DNA of 9,756 nt from RGIG5612 sp964579345 (GTDB lineage: Bacteria > Bacillota > Clostridia > Lachnospirales > Lachnospiraceae). How positions within the stretch are numbered: position 1 is the stretch's first letter; the number at the start of each line of letters is the position of its first letter. Where the stretch lies: contig CAZOHB010000096.1 in the NCBI GenBank assembly GCA_964579345.1, positions 1 through 9,756 on the forward strand, in the 5' to 3' direction. The notes beneath the pieces were generated by a model. That model saw nothing but the letters and a program-made list of their open reading frames with translations, made no database searches and was not told where the DNA came from. Both the position numbers and the translations under genes were made by a program. Positions 1 to 7,055 of this stretch are shown here, piece by piece.

Positions 1-1
1 T

Positions 2-259
2 TCGAACATCTATGATCTGACCGGCTTTATGAGCTGCAAAAGAATGGACTATAAAGATGCCGGCTTTGACCGGGTTTATGAGCTCTATGATGAAACGGCG
101 TCACTTCCGAAGCTGATCGAGACCGAGGAGCTTTGGCGCGATATCAAGCAGATGCTGAACCGGGTATGGGACGACGCAAAACCGCAAAAAGCGTATTCCA
201 CATTCCGGGATGCGCTGGATCTTCAGCTGTCTGCACGAACCAAACAGGAAGAGCAGTAG
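2..259 (+). CDS. C-terminal end of an unidentified protein (5' truncated by window edge)
   Basis: The reading frame is open from base 2 to a TAG stop at 257-259, and the coding frame continues upstream of the internal ATG at base 29. That ATG has no ribosome binding site, so the window most likely holds only the last 85 codons of a longer gene. The visible part is soluble, charged and probably helical, rich in Asp, Glu, Lys and aromatic residues, with a Gln/Glu-rich C-terminus (KQEEQ). I see no membrane segment or catalytic motif and do not recognise the family. No clear terminator follows. The next gene, a comEA homologue, starts 113 bases later behind its own promoter, so the two need not be functionally linked. 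Confidence 0.6.
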   Translation, partial: SNIYDLTGFMSCKRMDYKDAGFDRVYELYDETASLPKLIETEELWRDIKQMLNRVWDDAKPQKAYSTFRDALDLQLSARTKQEEQ

Positions 260-286
260 TTATTCTGAAAAAACATGTCACATTTG

Positions 287-323
287 TTACAAAATTATTG
301 CGAAGTTCGTAAAACTTTTGTAA
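287..323 (+). promoter_or_regulatory. Putative operator: 37-bp imperfect palindrome with 11-bp-period GTAAAA repeat
   Basis: Outer arms TTACAAAA (287-294) and TTTTGTAA (316-323) and inner arms CGAA (301-304) and TTCG (306-309) are both centred exactly on base 305. The nested symmetry is therefore coherent across 37 bp. On the right side GTAAAA occurs at 309-314 and again at 320-325, an 11-bp period on one helix face, as is typical of OmpR/PhoB-family sites. The element overlaps the -35 box, the spacer and the start of the -10 box, so a bound protein would most simply repress. The obvious candidate binder is the OmpR-type regulator encoded at 993-1676. That is inference. Confidence 0.45.
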
Positions 324-326
324 AAT
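298..326 (+). promoter_or_regulatory. Sigma-A-type promoter of the comEA-RR-HK-GerMN-comEC operon
   Basis: A -35 element TTGCGA (298-303) and a -10 element TAAAAT (321-326) are separated by exactly 17 bases. The predicted transcription start is near 333, about 40 bases before the comEA ATG. This is the only convincing promoter seen before the five closely spaced genes that follow, so it probably serves the whole cluster. A palindrome covers the -35 box and spacer and reaches into the -10 box, which suggests regulated access. Confidence 0.65.
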
Positions 327-372
327 AATCGAGTCAGAGGTTCTTTTCCTTGATGAAAGTCAGGAGGAGAAC

Positions 373-987
373 ATGAATCATAAAAGTAAAAATTTTATTA
401 AGGTCTTGTTGGCTGCACTGGTGCTGGTGGCTGCCGGAATTGTATACAGCTGCACTGCCGGGAAACCAGCCGGTGTAAAAAACAATGAAGTGCAGATTTC
501 CGAAGAACCGAAGTCAGAAGCGGAAAGCGAAAGTGAAACAACACAGGAGCCCTCGCAAATCTGCGTTCATGTCTGCGGCTGTGTCAATGCCCCGGGCGTT
601 TATTACCTGAATGCAGGTTCCCGTATACATGAAGCTGTGGAAATGGCAGGCGGTATGACAGCGGAAGCGGACAGCCAGTATGTGAATCTCGCGCAGGAAG
701 CGCAGGATGGAAGCCAGATCTATATTCCTTCTCATGAAGAAGTGGAGCAGGGATCCCTTCCGGCGGAAGAAAGCGCCGCGCAGAGTGCGGATGATTCGAG
801 GGTAAACATCAATACCGCTACGGTGGATGAGCTCAAGACCTTGCCCGGTATCGGAGATATAAAAGCGGAAGCCATCATATCCTACCGGGAGAGCGCGGGA
901 GGTTTTTCTTCGATTGAAGAGATCATGCATGTGGCAGGGATCAAGAAAAACTCCTATGAAAAAATCAAAGAAATGATAAAGGTGTAA
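373..987 (+). CDS. comEA: ComEA-like competence protein (SLBB + helix-hairpin-helix DNA receptor)
   Basis: This 204-residue surface protein has the architecture of ComEA, which binds incoming double-stranded DNA outside the membrane and passes it to ComEC. Residues 8-26 form a hydrophobic N-terminal segment, followed by a Ser/Glu/Lys-rich linker (about 35-62). An SLBB domain spans about 63-120 (VHVCG and NAPGVY motifs). Two helix-hairpin-helix units make up about 143-204, starting VNINTA, with hairpins LPGIG (157-161) and VAGI (187-190). AGGAGGA at 362-368 fixes the ATG. The hydrophobic segment ends in VYSC (Cys27), a lipobox-like site, so it could be a lipoprotein rather than a plain membrane anchor. 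Three further cysteines (64, 68, 70) lie in the SLBB start. It is the first gene of the operon that ends in comEC. Length is normal for the family. Confidence 0.9.
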   Translation: MNHKSKNFIKVLLAALVLVAAGIVYSCTAGKPAGVKNNEVQISEEPKSEAESESETTQEPSQICVHVCGCVNAPGVYYLNAGSRIHEAVEMAGGMTAEADSQYVNLAQEAQDGSQIYIPSHEEVEQGSLPAEESAAQSADDSRVNINTATVDELKTLPGIGDIKAEAIISYRESAGGFSSIEEIMHVAGIKKNSYEKIKEMIKV

Positions 988-992
988 TCTAT

Positions 993-1676
993 ATGAGTAA
1001 GGTATTAGTTGTCGATGATGAAAAACTGATCGTAAAGGGAATCAAATTCTCTCTGGAACAGGACGGCATGGACGTGGAATGTGCCTATGACGGCGAGGAA
1101 GCGCTTTCCATGGCTCAGAAATGCGAGTATGATGTCGTACTTCTTGATATCATGCTGCCGAAGATGGACGGCTTTGAAGTCTGTAAGGCGATCCGTGAGT
1201 TTTCCAATATGCCGATCATCATGCTTACGGCAAAGGGCGGAGATATGGATAAGATCTTAGGCCTGGAGTACGGCGCGGATGACTATATCACCAAACCTTT
1301 TAATATCCTGGAAGTAAAGGCAAGGATCCGGGCTATGTTCCGCAGAAGCAAACGTGCGGCGAAAGAGACCTCCGGCGAGATCGCAAGAGGTGGTCTGCGC
1401 ATGGATCTGGATTCCCGCCGTGTATTTATTGAGGACAGAGAAGTCAATCTGACAGCGAAAGAATTTGATCTGCTGGAGCTTCTTGTCAATAATCCGAACA
1501 AGGTATACAGCAGGGAACAGCTTTTAAGCCTTGTCTGGGGCTATGAGTATCCGGGCGATGTCCGGACCGTAGACGTACATGTCCGGAGACTTCGTGAAAA
1601 GATCGAAGACAATCCGAAGGATCCGAAATACGTAAATACGAAGTGGGGAGTGGGATACTATTTTAAAGCGCAGTAG
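993..1676 (+). CDS. OmpR/PhoB-family response regulator
   Basis: The 227-residue protein is a two-domain DNA-binding response regulator. The receiver domain (about 1-118) has the acidic pocket D8-D9, the phospho-acceptor D52 (in LLDIMLPKMDG), the switch T79 and the conserved K101 (ITKPF). The C-terminal winged helix (about 129-226) has the usual LTAKEFDLLELL and RTVDVHVRRLREKI segments. An AAAGGTG ribosome binding site at 978-984 overlaps the end of comEA, which ends only five bases before this ATG, so the genes are tightly co-transcribed. Its partner is the histidine kinase immediately downstream. All catalytic residues are present. The family match is strong, but PhoP, ResD, MtrA or other orthology cannot be decided from sequence alone. 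The repeat in the operon promoter (309-325) is a candidate binding site. Confidence 0.95.
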   Translation: MSKVLVVDDEKLIVKGIKFSLEQDGMDVECAYDGEEALSMAQKCEYDVVLLDIMLPKMDGFEVCKAIREFSNMPIIMLTAKGGDMDKILGLEYGADDYITKPFNILEVKARIRAMFRRSKRAAKETSGEIARGGLRMDLDSRRVFIEDREVNLTAKEFDLLELLVNNPNKVYSREQLLSLVWGYEYPGDVRTVDVHVRRLREKIEDNPKDPKYVNTKWGVGYYFKAQ

Positions 1677-1719
1677 AGATTTCTTCGGAAGTCTGAGATT
1701 TCGAATACTGAGTTTTATC

Positions 1720-3090
1720 ATGGTGGCAGGCATCATCCCCTTGATCATTATTTCTACCGTGATCATGACGGTGACGGAAAACCGGATCATCGAGACGCGA
1801 ACCAAAAACGTCAGTGCACAGTTTTCCATGCTCAGCAACCTGTTTCACGCAAACAGCAGCGATGATACTACCGAAACCGATAAATATTTCAGCACACTGG
1901 CAGATCAAATGGCCGGTGTGTTTTTAAGCCGTGTTCAGGTTATCAACCGGGATTTCACGATCATCAGTGACACCTATCAGATCAATCGTGGAAAACTCTG
2001 CATCTCTGCAGAAGTCAATCAGTGTTTTAACGGCGTCAATCAGGCATACACGGACCGCAAGAACCAGTGTATCGTCCTGACGCAGGCGATCAAAGATCCG
2101 CAGTCCGGAGAGATCACGCATGTTCTTTTTGCGACCTCTTCGATCGCTGATATTTTTACGGCTATGGATTCGATCCGGGTCGTTCTGCTCGCAATCAGTA
2201 TTATTCTTGTTGTTGCGCTGATCGCGCTTGCGATCTTTTCCTCGTACCAGCTATCCAAACCGTTCCGCAATATTGAAGACACGATCGAACATATCGGTGA
2301 CGGACGACTCGTTGAGACGATCTCCATGGACGGCGGCAGTGAGGTAAAGGCGATTTCACGTTCCTTCAACACAATGCTCAATCGGATCAATCAGCTTGAA
2401 GCATCCCGCCAGGAATTCGTTTCGAACGTTTCGCACGAACTGAAGACGCCGATGACCTCGATGAAGGTTCTTGCGGAATCTCTGGTCGGACAGCAGGGTG
2501 TACCGGAAGAGCTGTATCAGGAATTCTTAGGGGATATCGTTTCCGAGCTGGACAGAGAAAACGCGATCATCACCGACCTGCTGACCCTTGTTAAGATGGA
2601 CCGCTCCGGCGTGGAAATGAACATCAGCCAGGTAAATATCAATGAGCTGATCGAGTCGCAGCTGAAGCTGGCAAGGCCGATCGCGAAAGAAAAGAATATC
2701 GAGATCGTGCTTGAGAGTTTCAACCCGATCATCGCCGAAGTGGATGAGACCAAATTTTCGATGTGTATTTCGAACCTTGTCATCAATGCGATCAAGTACA
2801 ATAACGTGGACGGCTGGGTTCATGTTTCCCTGAACGCAGATAAAACGTATTTCTATGTAAAGGTACAGGATAACGGATTCGGAATCCCGGAAGAGGCGCA
2901 GGAGCATATTTTTGACCGTTTCTATCGTGTGGATAAAGCGAGAGACCGGGCAACCGGCGGCACAGGCTTGGGACTTGCGATCACCAAGACGATCGTGCTT
3001 GCGCATAATGGAACGATCAAAGTTTACAGTCAGGTGGATAAGGGCACGACCTTTACCATGCAGATCCCGTTGACGTATAAAAGCAATTAA
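1720..3090 (+). CDS. Membrane sensor histidine kinase (HAMP, HisKA, HATPase_c); true start probably upstream
   Basis: This is the partner kinase of the preceding regulator. Counting from the ATG at 1720 (456 residues), an N-terminal membrane segment is followed by an extracytoplasmic sensor region (about 22-152) and a second membrane segment (about 153-174). A HAMP linker (about 176-228) leads to HisKA with phospho-acceptor H239 in SHELKTP. The ATPase domain has an N box around N352/N356, G1 DNGFGIP (384-390), an F box (IFDRFYRVD) and G2 GGTGLGLA (413-420). Everything needed for activity is present. The ATG at 1720 has no ribosome binding site and cuts into the first membrane helix. The frame stays open back to 1636 and encodes a basic stub plus FFGSLRFRI, so the protein probably starts at a non-standard codon, perhaps ATT at 1660, overlapping the regulator stop. 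The listed start is the first ATG. Confidence 0.93.
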   Translation: MVAGIIPLIIISTVIMTVTENRIIETRTKNVSAQFSMLSNLFHANSSDDTTETDKYFSTLADQMAGVFLSRVQVINRDFTIISDTYQINRGKLCISAEVNQCFNGVNQAYTDRKNQCIVLTQAIKDPQSGEITHVLFATSSIADIFTAMDSIRVVLLAISIILVVALIALAIFSSYQLSKPFRNIEDTIEHIGDGRLVETISMDGGSEVKAISRSFNTMLNRINQLEASRQEFVSNVSHELKTPMTSMKVLAESLVGQQGVPEELYQEFLGDIVSELDRENAIITDLLTLVKMDRSGVEMNISQVNINELIESQLKLARPIAKEKNIEIVLESFNPIIAEVDETKFSMCISNLVINAIKYNNVDGWVHVSLNADKTYFYVKVQDNGFGIPEEAQEHIFDRFYRVDKARDRATGGTGLGLAITKTIVLAHNGTIKVYSQVDKGTTFTMQIPLTYKSN

Positions 3091-3099
3091 GGAAGCGTT

Positions 3100-4053
3100 A
3101 TGAAAAAAGGAAAGAAGATCATCAGTCTGATAGGAGCCTTGATTCTGCTGACCGTGTCAGTGCTTTCTTTTGGTGCCTGCGGTAAGACCGCTTCCGAAGA
3201 TCCGAACACGTTTATGATCTATTATACGAATCAGACGGCAGACGATATTATTTATAAAGAGCAGCCGATCGAAAACGCGGAAAAAATGGAACAGGTGGAG
3301 CTGGTTCAGACGCTTTTGAACCTGATGTTTACGCAGGATGAAGAAGATACGACCTATTACACGGTCCGGCCGGATACTGTTCAGCTTCAGGGAATCATTG
3401 TTAAAGACGGTCTGATCACGCTGGACTTCAACAGCGATTACCTTCTGATGACAAACGTGCGGGAGATTATTTTCCGTGCTTCCGTTGTGCTGACATTGAT
3501 TCAGGTAAGCGGCGTTGACGGCGTGGCATTTACTGTTGAAGAAGCGCCGATTACAAATTCGGCCGGGGATATTATCGGAACCATGACCAAAGATACCTTT
3601 GTTAACGTACTTCTTACGGAAGAGGGCATGCTCAAGCAGGAGACCGATCTGATGGTCTATTTTGCAGATGAGAGCGGAGAACATCTGGTTCCGGCTACAT
3701 ACCGGTTTACGATCGACAACAGCAACTCGTCGATGGAAGAGTATATCCTGTCCATGCTGATGGCAGGTCCCGGAGAGGGAAAGACGGGACGGACGATTGC
3801 CCCGAATGTTACGCTGAACAATGCTGTGACCACAGACCACGTCTGCTATGTCAATTTCGGCAGCGACTTCCTGGATCAGGAACAGCCGGTCAGCGATGAG
3901 ATCATGATCTATTCCATCGTGAACTCGCTCTGCCAGCTGCCGTATGTATATTCCGTAAAGTTTATCATTGATGGAGAGCCGATTGTTACGCTCCATAATT
4001 CCATGGACCTGAGCAATCCACTGACCTGGGACGGCTCCTATATCATTCAATAA
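3100..4053 (+). CDS. Tandem GerMN-domain lipoprotein, LpqB-like accessory to the two-component system
   Basis: The 317-residue protein begins with a lipoprotein signal: basic MKKGKK, a hydrophobic core, then SFGAC with lipidated Cys27. It should therefore be anchored on the outer face of the membrane. The rest looks like two GerMN (sporulation/germination) domains, at about 60-165 and 200-310. Each has a hydrophobic strand then an acidic/aromatic strand: LITLDFNSDYLL and VCYVNFGSDFL, each followed by an IIF- or MIY-rich helix and a V..V.F strand. AAGGA at 3089-3093 precedes the ATG by six bases, and the gene starts nine bases after the kinase stop, so they are co-transcribed. In Actinobacteria the GerMN lipoprotein LpqB follows MtrA-MtrB and acts on the MtrB sensor. 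A similar role here is inferred from gene order and domain content. A direct role in germination is less likely in this context. Confidence 0.85.
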   Translation: MKKGKKIISLIGALILLTVSVLSFGACGKTASEDPNTFMIYYTNQTADDIIYKEQPIENAEKMEQVELVQTLLNLMFTQDEEDTTYYTVRPDTVQLQGIIVKDGLITLDFNSDYLLMTNVREIIFRASVVLTLIQVSGVDGVAFTVEEAPITNSAGDIIGTMTKDTFVNVLLTEEGMLKQETDLMVYFADESGEHLVPATYRFTIDNSNSSMEEYILSMLMAGPGEGKTGRTIAPNVTLNNAVTTDHVCYVNFGSDFLDQEQPVSDEIMIYSIVNSLCQLPYVYSVKFIIDGEPIVTLHNSMDLSNPLTWDGSYIIQ

Positions 4054-4081
4054 AGTTATTCACGCACTCCCAATTGAATAG

Positions 4082-6379
4082 ATGAAAAAGCGACCGGTGT
4101 TTACAGCGGCTCTTCTTTTTGCGCTTTTGATCCTGCTTTTGAAAGGGGTCTGCGGCGTGGATTTTTCGCGCTGTTCTTTTTCGGATGGAGAAGTGATGCA
4201 GCTTACGGGGACCGTTCGAGCGGTGCAAAACAAAACGAACAGCAGGGCGGTTTTGTTGTCTTCGGCTCTTTGCGAGAGAGAATATTCTGAGGGAAACGTG
4301 ATAAGAGCAGGGACCGTGATCCTGAACTTGGATCCGGAAGCTTATGAACAATCGGGGATATTGCCGGGAAACCGTGTGACCTTAAAGGCGGAGTATCAGG
4401 CATTCAAACAGGCAAGAAATGCCGGGAATTTTGACGAGCAGGCGTATTATGCATCGCAGGGGATCCGGGCAAAATTCCGGCCGGAAGATGAGATCCGGAT
4501 TGTAAGCAGAAGGATCGATGTGATTCGCGTTGCGATGCAGAGACTGAAGGAGAAACTTGCGGACTCCATTCAGGGGATTGCCGGTAAGGGGGATGATGAA
4601 GGAAAGGATTTTGCGGCTTTTCTGCTTGCCATCATAACTGGAGACCGGTCCGGTCTGGATACGGAAACAAAAGATCTTTATCGAAAGAGCGGGATTGCGC
4701 ATATCCTTGCAATCTCCGGACTTCACATCTCCCTGGTTGGAATGGCGCTGTTTTCGTTTCTCAGAAAGCGGCTGCCGTTTGTTCCTTCTGCGCTGATTTC
4801 CGGCGCGGTCATGATCTGCTTTTGCATTATGAGCGGAGAAAGTGCTTCTGCGGTTCGCGCAACGGTAATGTTTCTGCTGCGCCTTCTTGCGCAATGTCTG
4901 GGAAAGACCTTTGATATGCTGACGGCGCTCGGTGTATCCGCAATCTTTCTTCTGATCGAAAATCCGATGTATCTGTTTTATTCCGGATTCCTGCTTTCTT
5001 TCGGAGCAATCCTTGCCCTCGGACTTCTGGCACCTGCTGTGGAACGGATCGTTCTGCCGGGCAGGCAGGAATCGGCGGCGCTTTCCGGCGGGAGTTTCGT
5101 ACGGGCATATGACCGGGGGATCAAAAGCAGACTTCAGCCGTTTATCCGCTCGCTGATCGCAAGCGGCTCCGTGACCATGTTTACGTTACCTATGATCGTG
5201 AATTCTTATTATGAAGTGCCGCTGTTTTCGGTCTTTCTGAATCTGTTCGTGATTCCGGGAATGAGTGTGGTTCTGGGAAGCGGTCTGGCAGGGACGATCC
5301 TGGGACTGATCAGTCTTTTTCTGGGACGTTTTCTAGTTGGGGGCAGTTATTATCTGGTCTCGCTGATCGAAATCATCTGCGGGCTGATCGATCAGGTTTC
5401 TTTCAGCACCGTAGTCTGCGGGAACATGGCCGGATGGAAAGTCTTTGTCTATTACGGGATCCTTCTTGTGTTCTGTCTGTATTCTCGCGTTGGGAGAAAA
5501 CGCCGGAAGAAAGCTTCACCTCTGACGGTTCTTGGTGTTCTGACGGTTTTGCTGCTTTTGGTCTTTCTCGATTTTGCGCAGAGCAATCTTCCGATCACCA
5601 TGTTCGATGTAGACCAGGGTGAGAGCATTCTTCTGGAATCGCCGTCCGGCGCAGTTTACATGATTGACGGGGGTTCTTCTTCGGTGACCGATCTGTATAA
5701 ATATCGGTTGGAGAGTGCACTGAAATACCGGGGCATCAGCAGGCTCGATGCGGTCATTATCACGCATCCGGACACGGATCATATTTCCGGGATTCTGGAC
5801 ATGCTGCAGAAAGAAGGGGCCGGTCGCATTCAGGTTGGGCGGATCCTGATTCCCTATGTGCCGGATAATGAGAATTATCAGATGTTACTGGCGGCGGCAG
5901 AAGAGCAGTCGATTCCGGTTTCCGGTCTGCATGCCGGGATGACGATTGACGACGGGGAAGTCTCCTTGCAATGTCTGCATCCTTCTTCCGGCTTTGTATC
6001 CGAAGAAGTCAACGCGTATTCTGCGGTTCTGCATCTTCAGTACGGCAGCTTTGATGCACTGTTTACAGGAGATCTTTCCGCAGAGGAAGAGCAGCTTCTT
6101 CTATCTGAGCAGCGGATTCCCGCCTGTGAATTGCTGAAAGTCGCACACCACGGCTCCAGGAACTCTTCAAGCGAAGCATTTGTGAAAGCGGTCGGACCGA
6201 AACTGTCCGTTGTCAGTGCCGGCGTAGACAACAGCTATGGACATCCGCATCCGGATACCCTCAAGCGGCTGGAAGAAGCGGGCAGCAGAATCTGTGTCAC
6301 AGCGGAAGGCGGCGAGATCATGATCGAAGCCGACCGCAACGGCCGGATGCAGGTGCGCCAGTGGCAGGATGTCTCTTGA
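4082..6379 (+). CDS. comEC: ComEC/Rec2 DNA internalisation channel with metallo-beta-lactamase domain
   Basis: The 765-residue polytopic membrane protein carries single-stranded DNA across the membrane in natural transformation. An N-terminal membrane segment (about 6-24) and a DUF4131-like soluble region (about 35-150) come first. The Competence channel domain (about 175-500) has the hallmark GIAHILAISGLH at 204-215 and many hydrophobic helices. A C-terminal metallo-beta-lactamase domain (about 503-750) has FDVDQGES (508-515), DGG (529-531), THPDTDH (561-567), FTGD (661-664), AHHGS (688-692) and GHPH (720-723). All metal-ligand motifs are intact, so nuclease activity is possible. Length is typical and there is no frameshift. 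The ATG at 4082 follows an in-frame TAG directly and has no visible Shine-Dalgarno sequence, so translation may be weak or begin at the ATG at 4196, behind GGAGAAG. That would lose the first membrane helix. Confidence 0.93.
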   Translation: MKKRPVFTAALLFALLILLLKGVCGVDFSRCSFSDGEVMQLTGTVRAVQNKTNSRAVLLSSALCEREYSEGNVIRAGTVILNLDPEAYEQSGILPGNRVTLKAEYQAFKQARNAGNFDEQAYYASQGIRAKFRPEDEIRIVSRRIDVIRVAMQRLKEKLADSIQGIAGKGDDEGKDFAAFLLAIITGDRSGLDTETKDLYRKSGIAHILAISGLHISLVGMALFSFLRKRLPFVPSALISGAVMICFCIMSGESASAVRATVMFLLRLLAQCLGKTFDMLTALGVSAIFLLIENPMYLFYSGFLLSFGAILALGLLAPAVERIVLPGRQESAALSGGSFVRAYDRGIKSRLQPFIRSLIASGSVTMFTLPMIVNSYYEVPLFSVFLNLFVIPGMSVVLGSGLAGTILGLISLFLGRFLVGGSYYLVSLIEIICGLIDQVSFSTVVCGNMAGWKVFVYYGILLVFCLYSRVGRKRRKKASPLTVLGVLTVLLLLVFLDFAQSNLPITMFDVDQGESILLESPSGAVYMIDGGSSSVTDLYKYRLESALKYRGISRLDAVIITHPDTDHISGILDMLQKEGAGRIQVGRILIPYVPDNENYQMLLAAAEEQSIPVSGLHAGMTIDDGEVSLQCLHPSSGFVSEEVNAYSAVLHLQYGSFDALFTGDLSAEEEQLLLSEQRIPACELLKVAHHGSRNSSSEAFVKAVGPKLSVVSAGVDNSYGHPHPDTLKRLEEAGSRICVTAEGGEIMIEADRNGRMQVRQWQDVS

Positions 6380-6404
6380 GATATTCGGGCGTTTAGGATA
6401 TAGT
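6376..6404 (+). promoter_or_regulatory. Promoter of the PNPOx-like gene
   Basis: A -35 element TTGAGA (6376-6381) overlaps the comEC stop codon and is followed after 17 bases by TATAGT (6399-6404). The predicted start near 6411 lies about 50 bases before the ATG at 6461. Just downstream of the -10 box, AATAC-GAAA-GTATT (6407-6420) could form a small hairpin near the transcript 5' end. No GC-rich terminator separates comEC from this gene, so some read-through is also possible. Confidence 0.55.
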
Positions 6405-6460
6405 TAAATACGAAAGTATTATTTTGATAAAGAAGAGTATTTATTTTAAGGAGGATTATC

Positions 6461-6853
6461 ATGCAGGAAGTATATGAATTTATTAAAAAATGCGGAACCT
6501 ATTATCTGGCAACGATGGATGGCGATCAGCCGAGAGTCCGTCCGTTCGGAACGATCGATCTGTTTGAGGGCAAGCTTTATATCCAGACCGGAAAAGTAAA
6601 AGATGTTTCAAAACAGCTTGCGGCTAATCCGAAAGCTGAGCTTTGCTGCTTTGCAGACGGAACCTGGCTTCGTCTTGCAGGCACATTAGTAAACGATGAC
6701 AGCGTTGCAGCAAAAGCACATATGCTGGATGAGCATCCGAGCCTGAAGGCAATGTACAGTGCGGAAGATGATAATACTCAGGTTCTTTATTTCAAAGATG
6801 CGACAGCAACATTCTCTTCCTTTACGGCAGAGCCGAAGGTTATTACTTTTTAG
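6461..6853 (+). CDS. Pyridoxamine 5'-phosphate oxidase family (FMN-binding split barrel) protein
   Basis: This is a compact 130-residue protein of the split-barrel flavoprotein superfamily, most like the small single-domain PNPOx-like proteins common in clostridia. The start has the typical YYLATMDGDQPRVRPFG pattern (14-30), in which the R-x-R-P segment normally contacts the FMN phosphate. IQTGKVKDVSKQL (41-53) is the usual second cofactor strand and helix, and LRLAGTLV (70-77) a further barrel strand. It lacks the C-terminal extension of true PdxH, so pyridoxal phosphate synthesis is unlikely. A flavin-dependent reductase or oxidase, or a flavin- or heme-binding role, is more probable, and the substrate is unknown. 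A strong AAGGAGG site at 6448-6454 sets the ATG. It appears to be a single-gene unit with its own promoter. Confidence 0.85.
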   Translation: MQEVYEFIKKCGTYYLATMDGDQPRVRPFGTIDLFEGKLYIQTGKVKDVSKQLAANPKAELCCFADGTWLRLAGTLVNDDSVAAKAHMLDEHPSLKAMYSAEDDNTQVLYFKDATATFSSFTAEPKVITF

Positions 6854-6925
6854 TGACCGGGAAGAAATCTCATACAGTTTTCACCTGATTCCGGAAAGTA
6901 ACATCCATGACAGAATAACAGTAAG

Positions 6926-6955
6926 GGCTGTACGACAGATACCTGTCGTGCAGCC
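6926..6955 (+). terminator. Long stem-loop in the 6854-7055 intergenic region, possible terminator
   Basis: GGCTGTACGACAG (6926-6938) pairs with CTGTCGTGCAGCC (6943-6955) around an ATAC loop. This gives a 13-bp stem with a single T/G wobble. It lies 70 bases past the PNPOx-like stop, where a terminator is expected, but the bases after it (TGAATTATAAC) are not a T-tract, so it may instead be an RNA-stabilising hairpin. The rest of this gap contains a weaker GGTGC/GCACC hairpin (6968-6993) followed by a T-rich stretch (7002-7014). I found no convincing promoter for the next gene. Confidence 0.45.
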
Positions 6956-7055
6956 TGAATTATAACAGGTGCTATGGGGGCATTTGCTGCACCGGCCTGC
7001 CTTGTTTGATTTTTCTAAAAAAAGAGCAGGGGTTCGCTGATTTTGAGGAGAGAAA

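Noticed and set aside
2527..3006. Minus-strand open frame within the histidine kinase gene
   Set aside because: It lies opposite conserved HisKA/HATPase motifs and shows no protein family features of its own.
3157..4050. Long open frame (297 codons) on the minus strand opposite the GerMN lipoprotein gene
   Set aside because: It is an antisense shadow of a gene with a clear lipoprotein signal, ribosome binding site and domain content. The minus-strand product has no recognisable domain and no evident ribosome binding site.
6996..7030. CCTGC/GCAGG arms around a T-rich then A-rich stretch upstream of the phosphatase gene
   Set aside because: The inner T and A runs leave only a two-base loop and pair poorly further out, and there is no suitable trailing T-tract. 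Not convincing as a terminator or regulatory fold.
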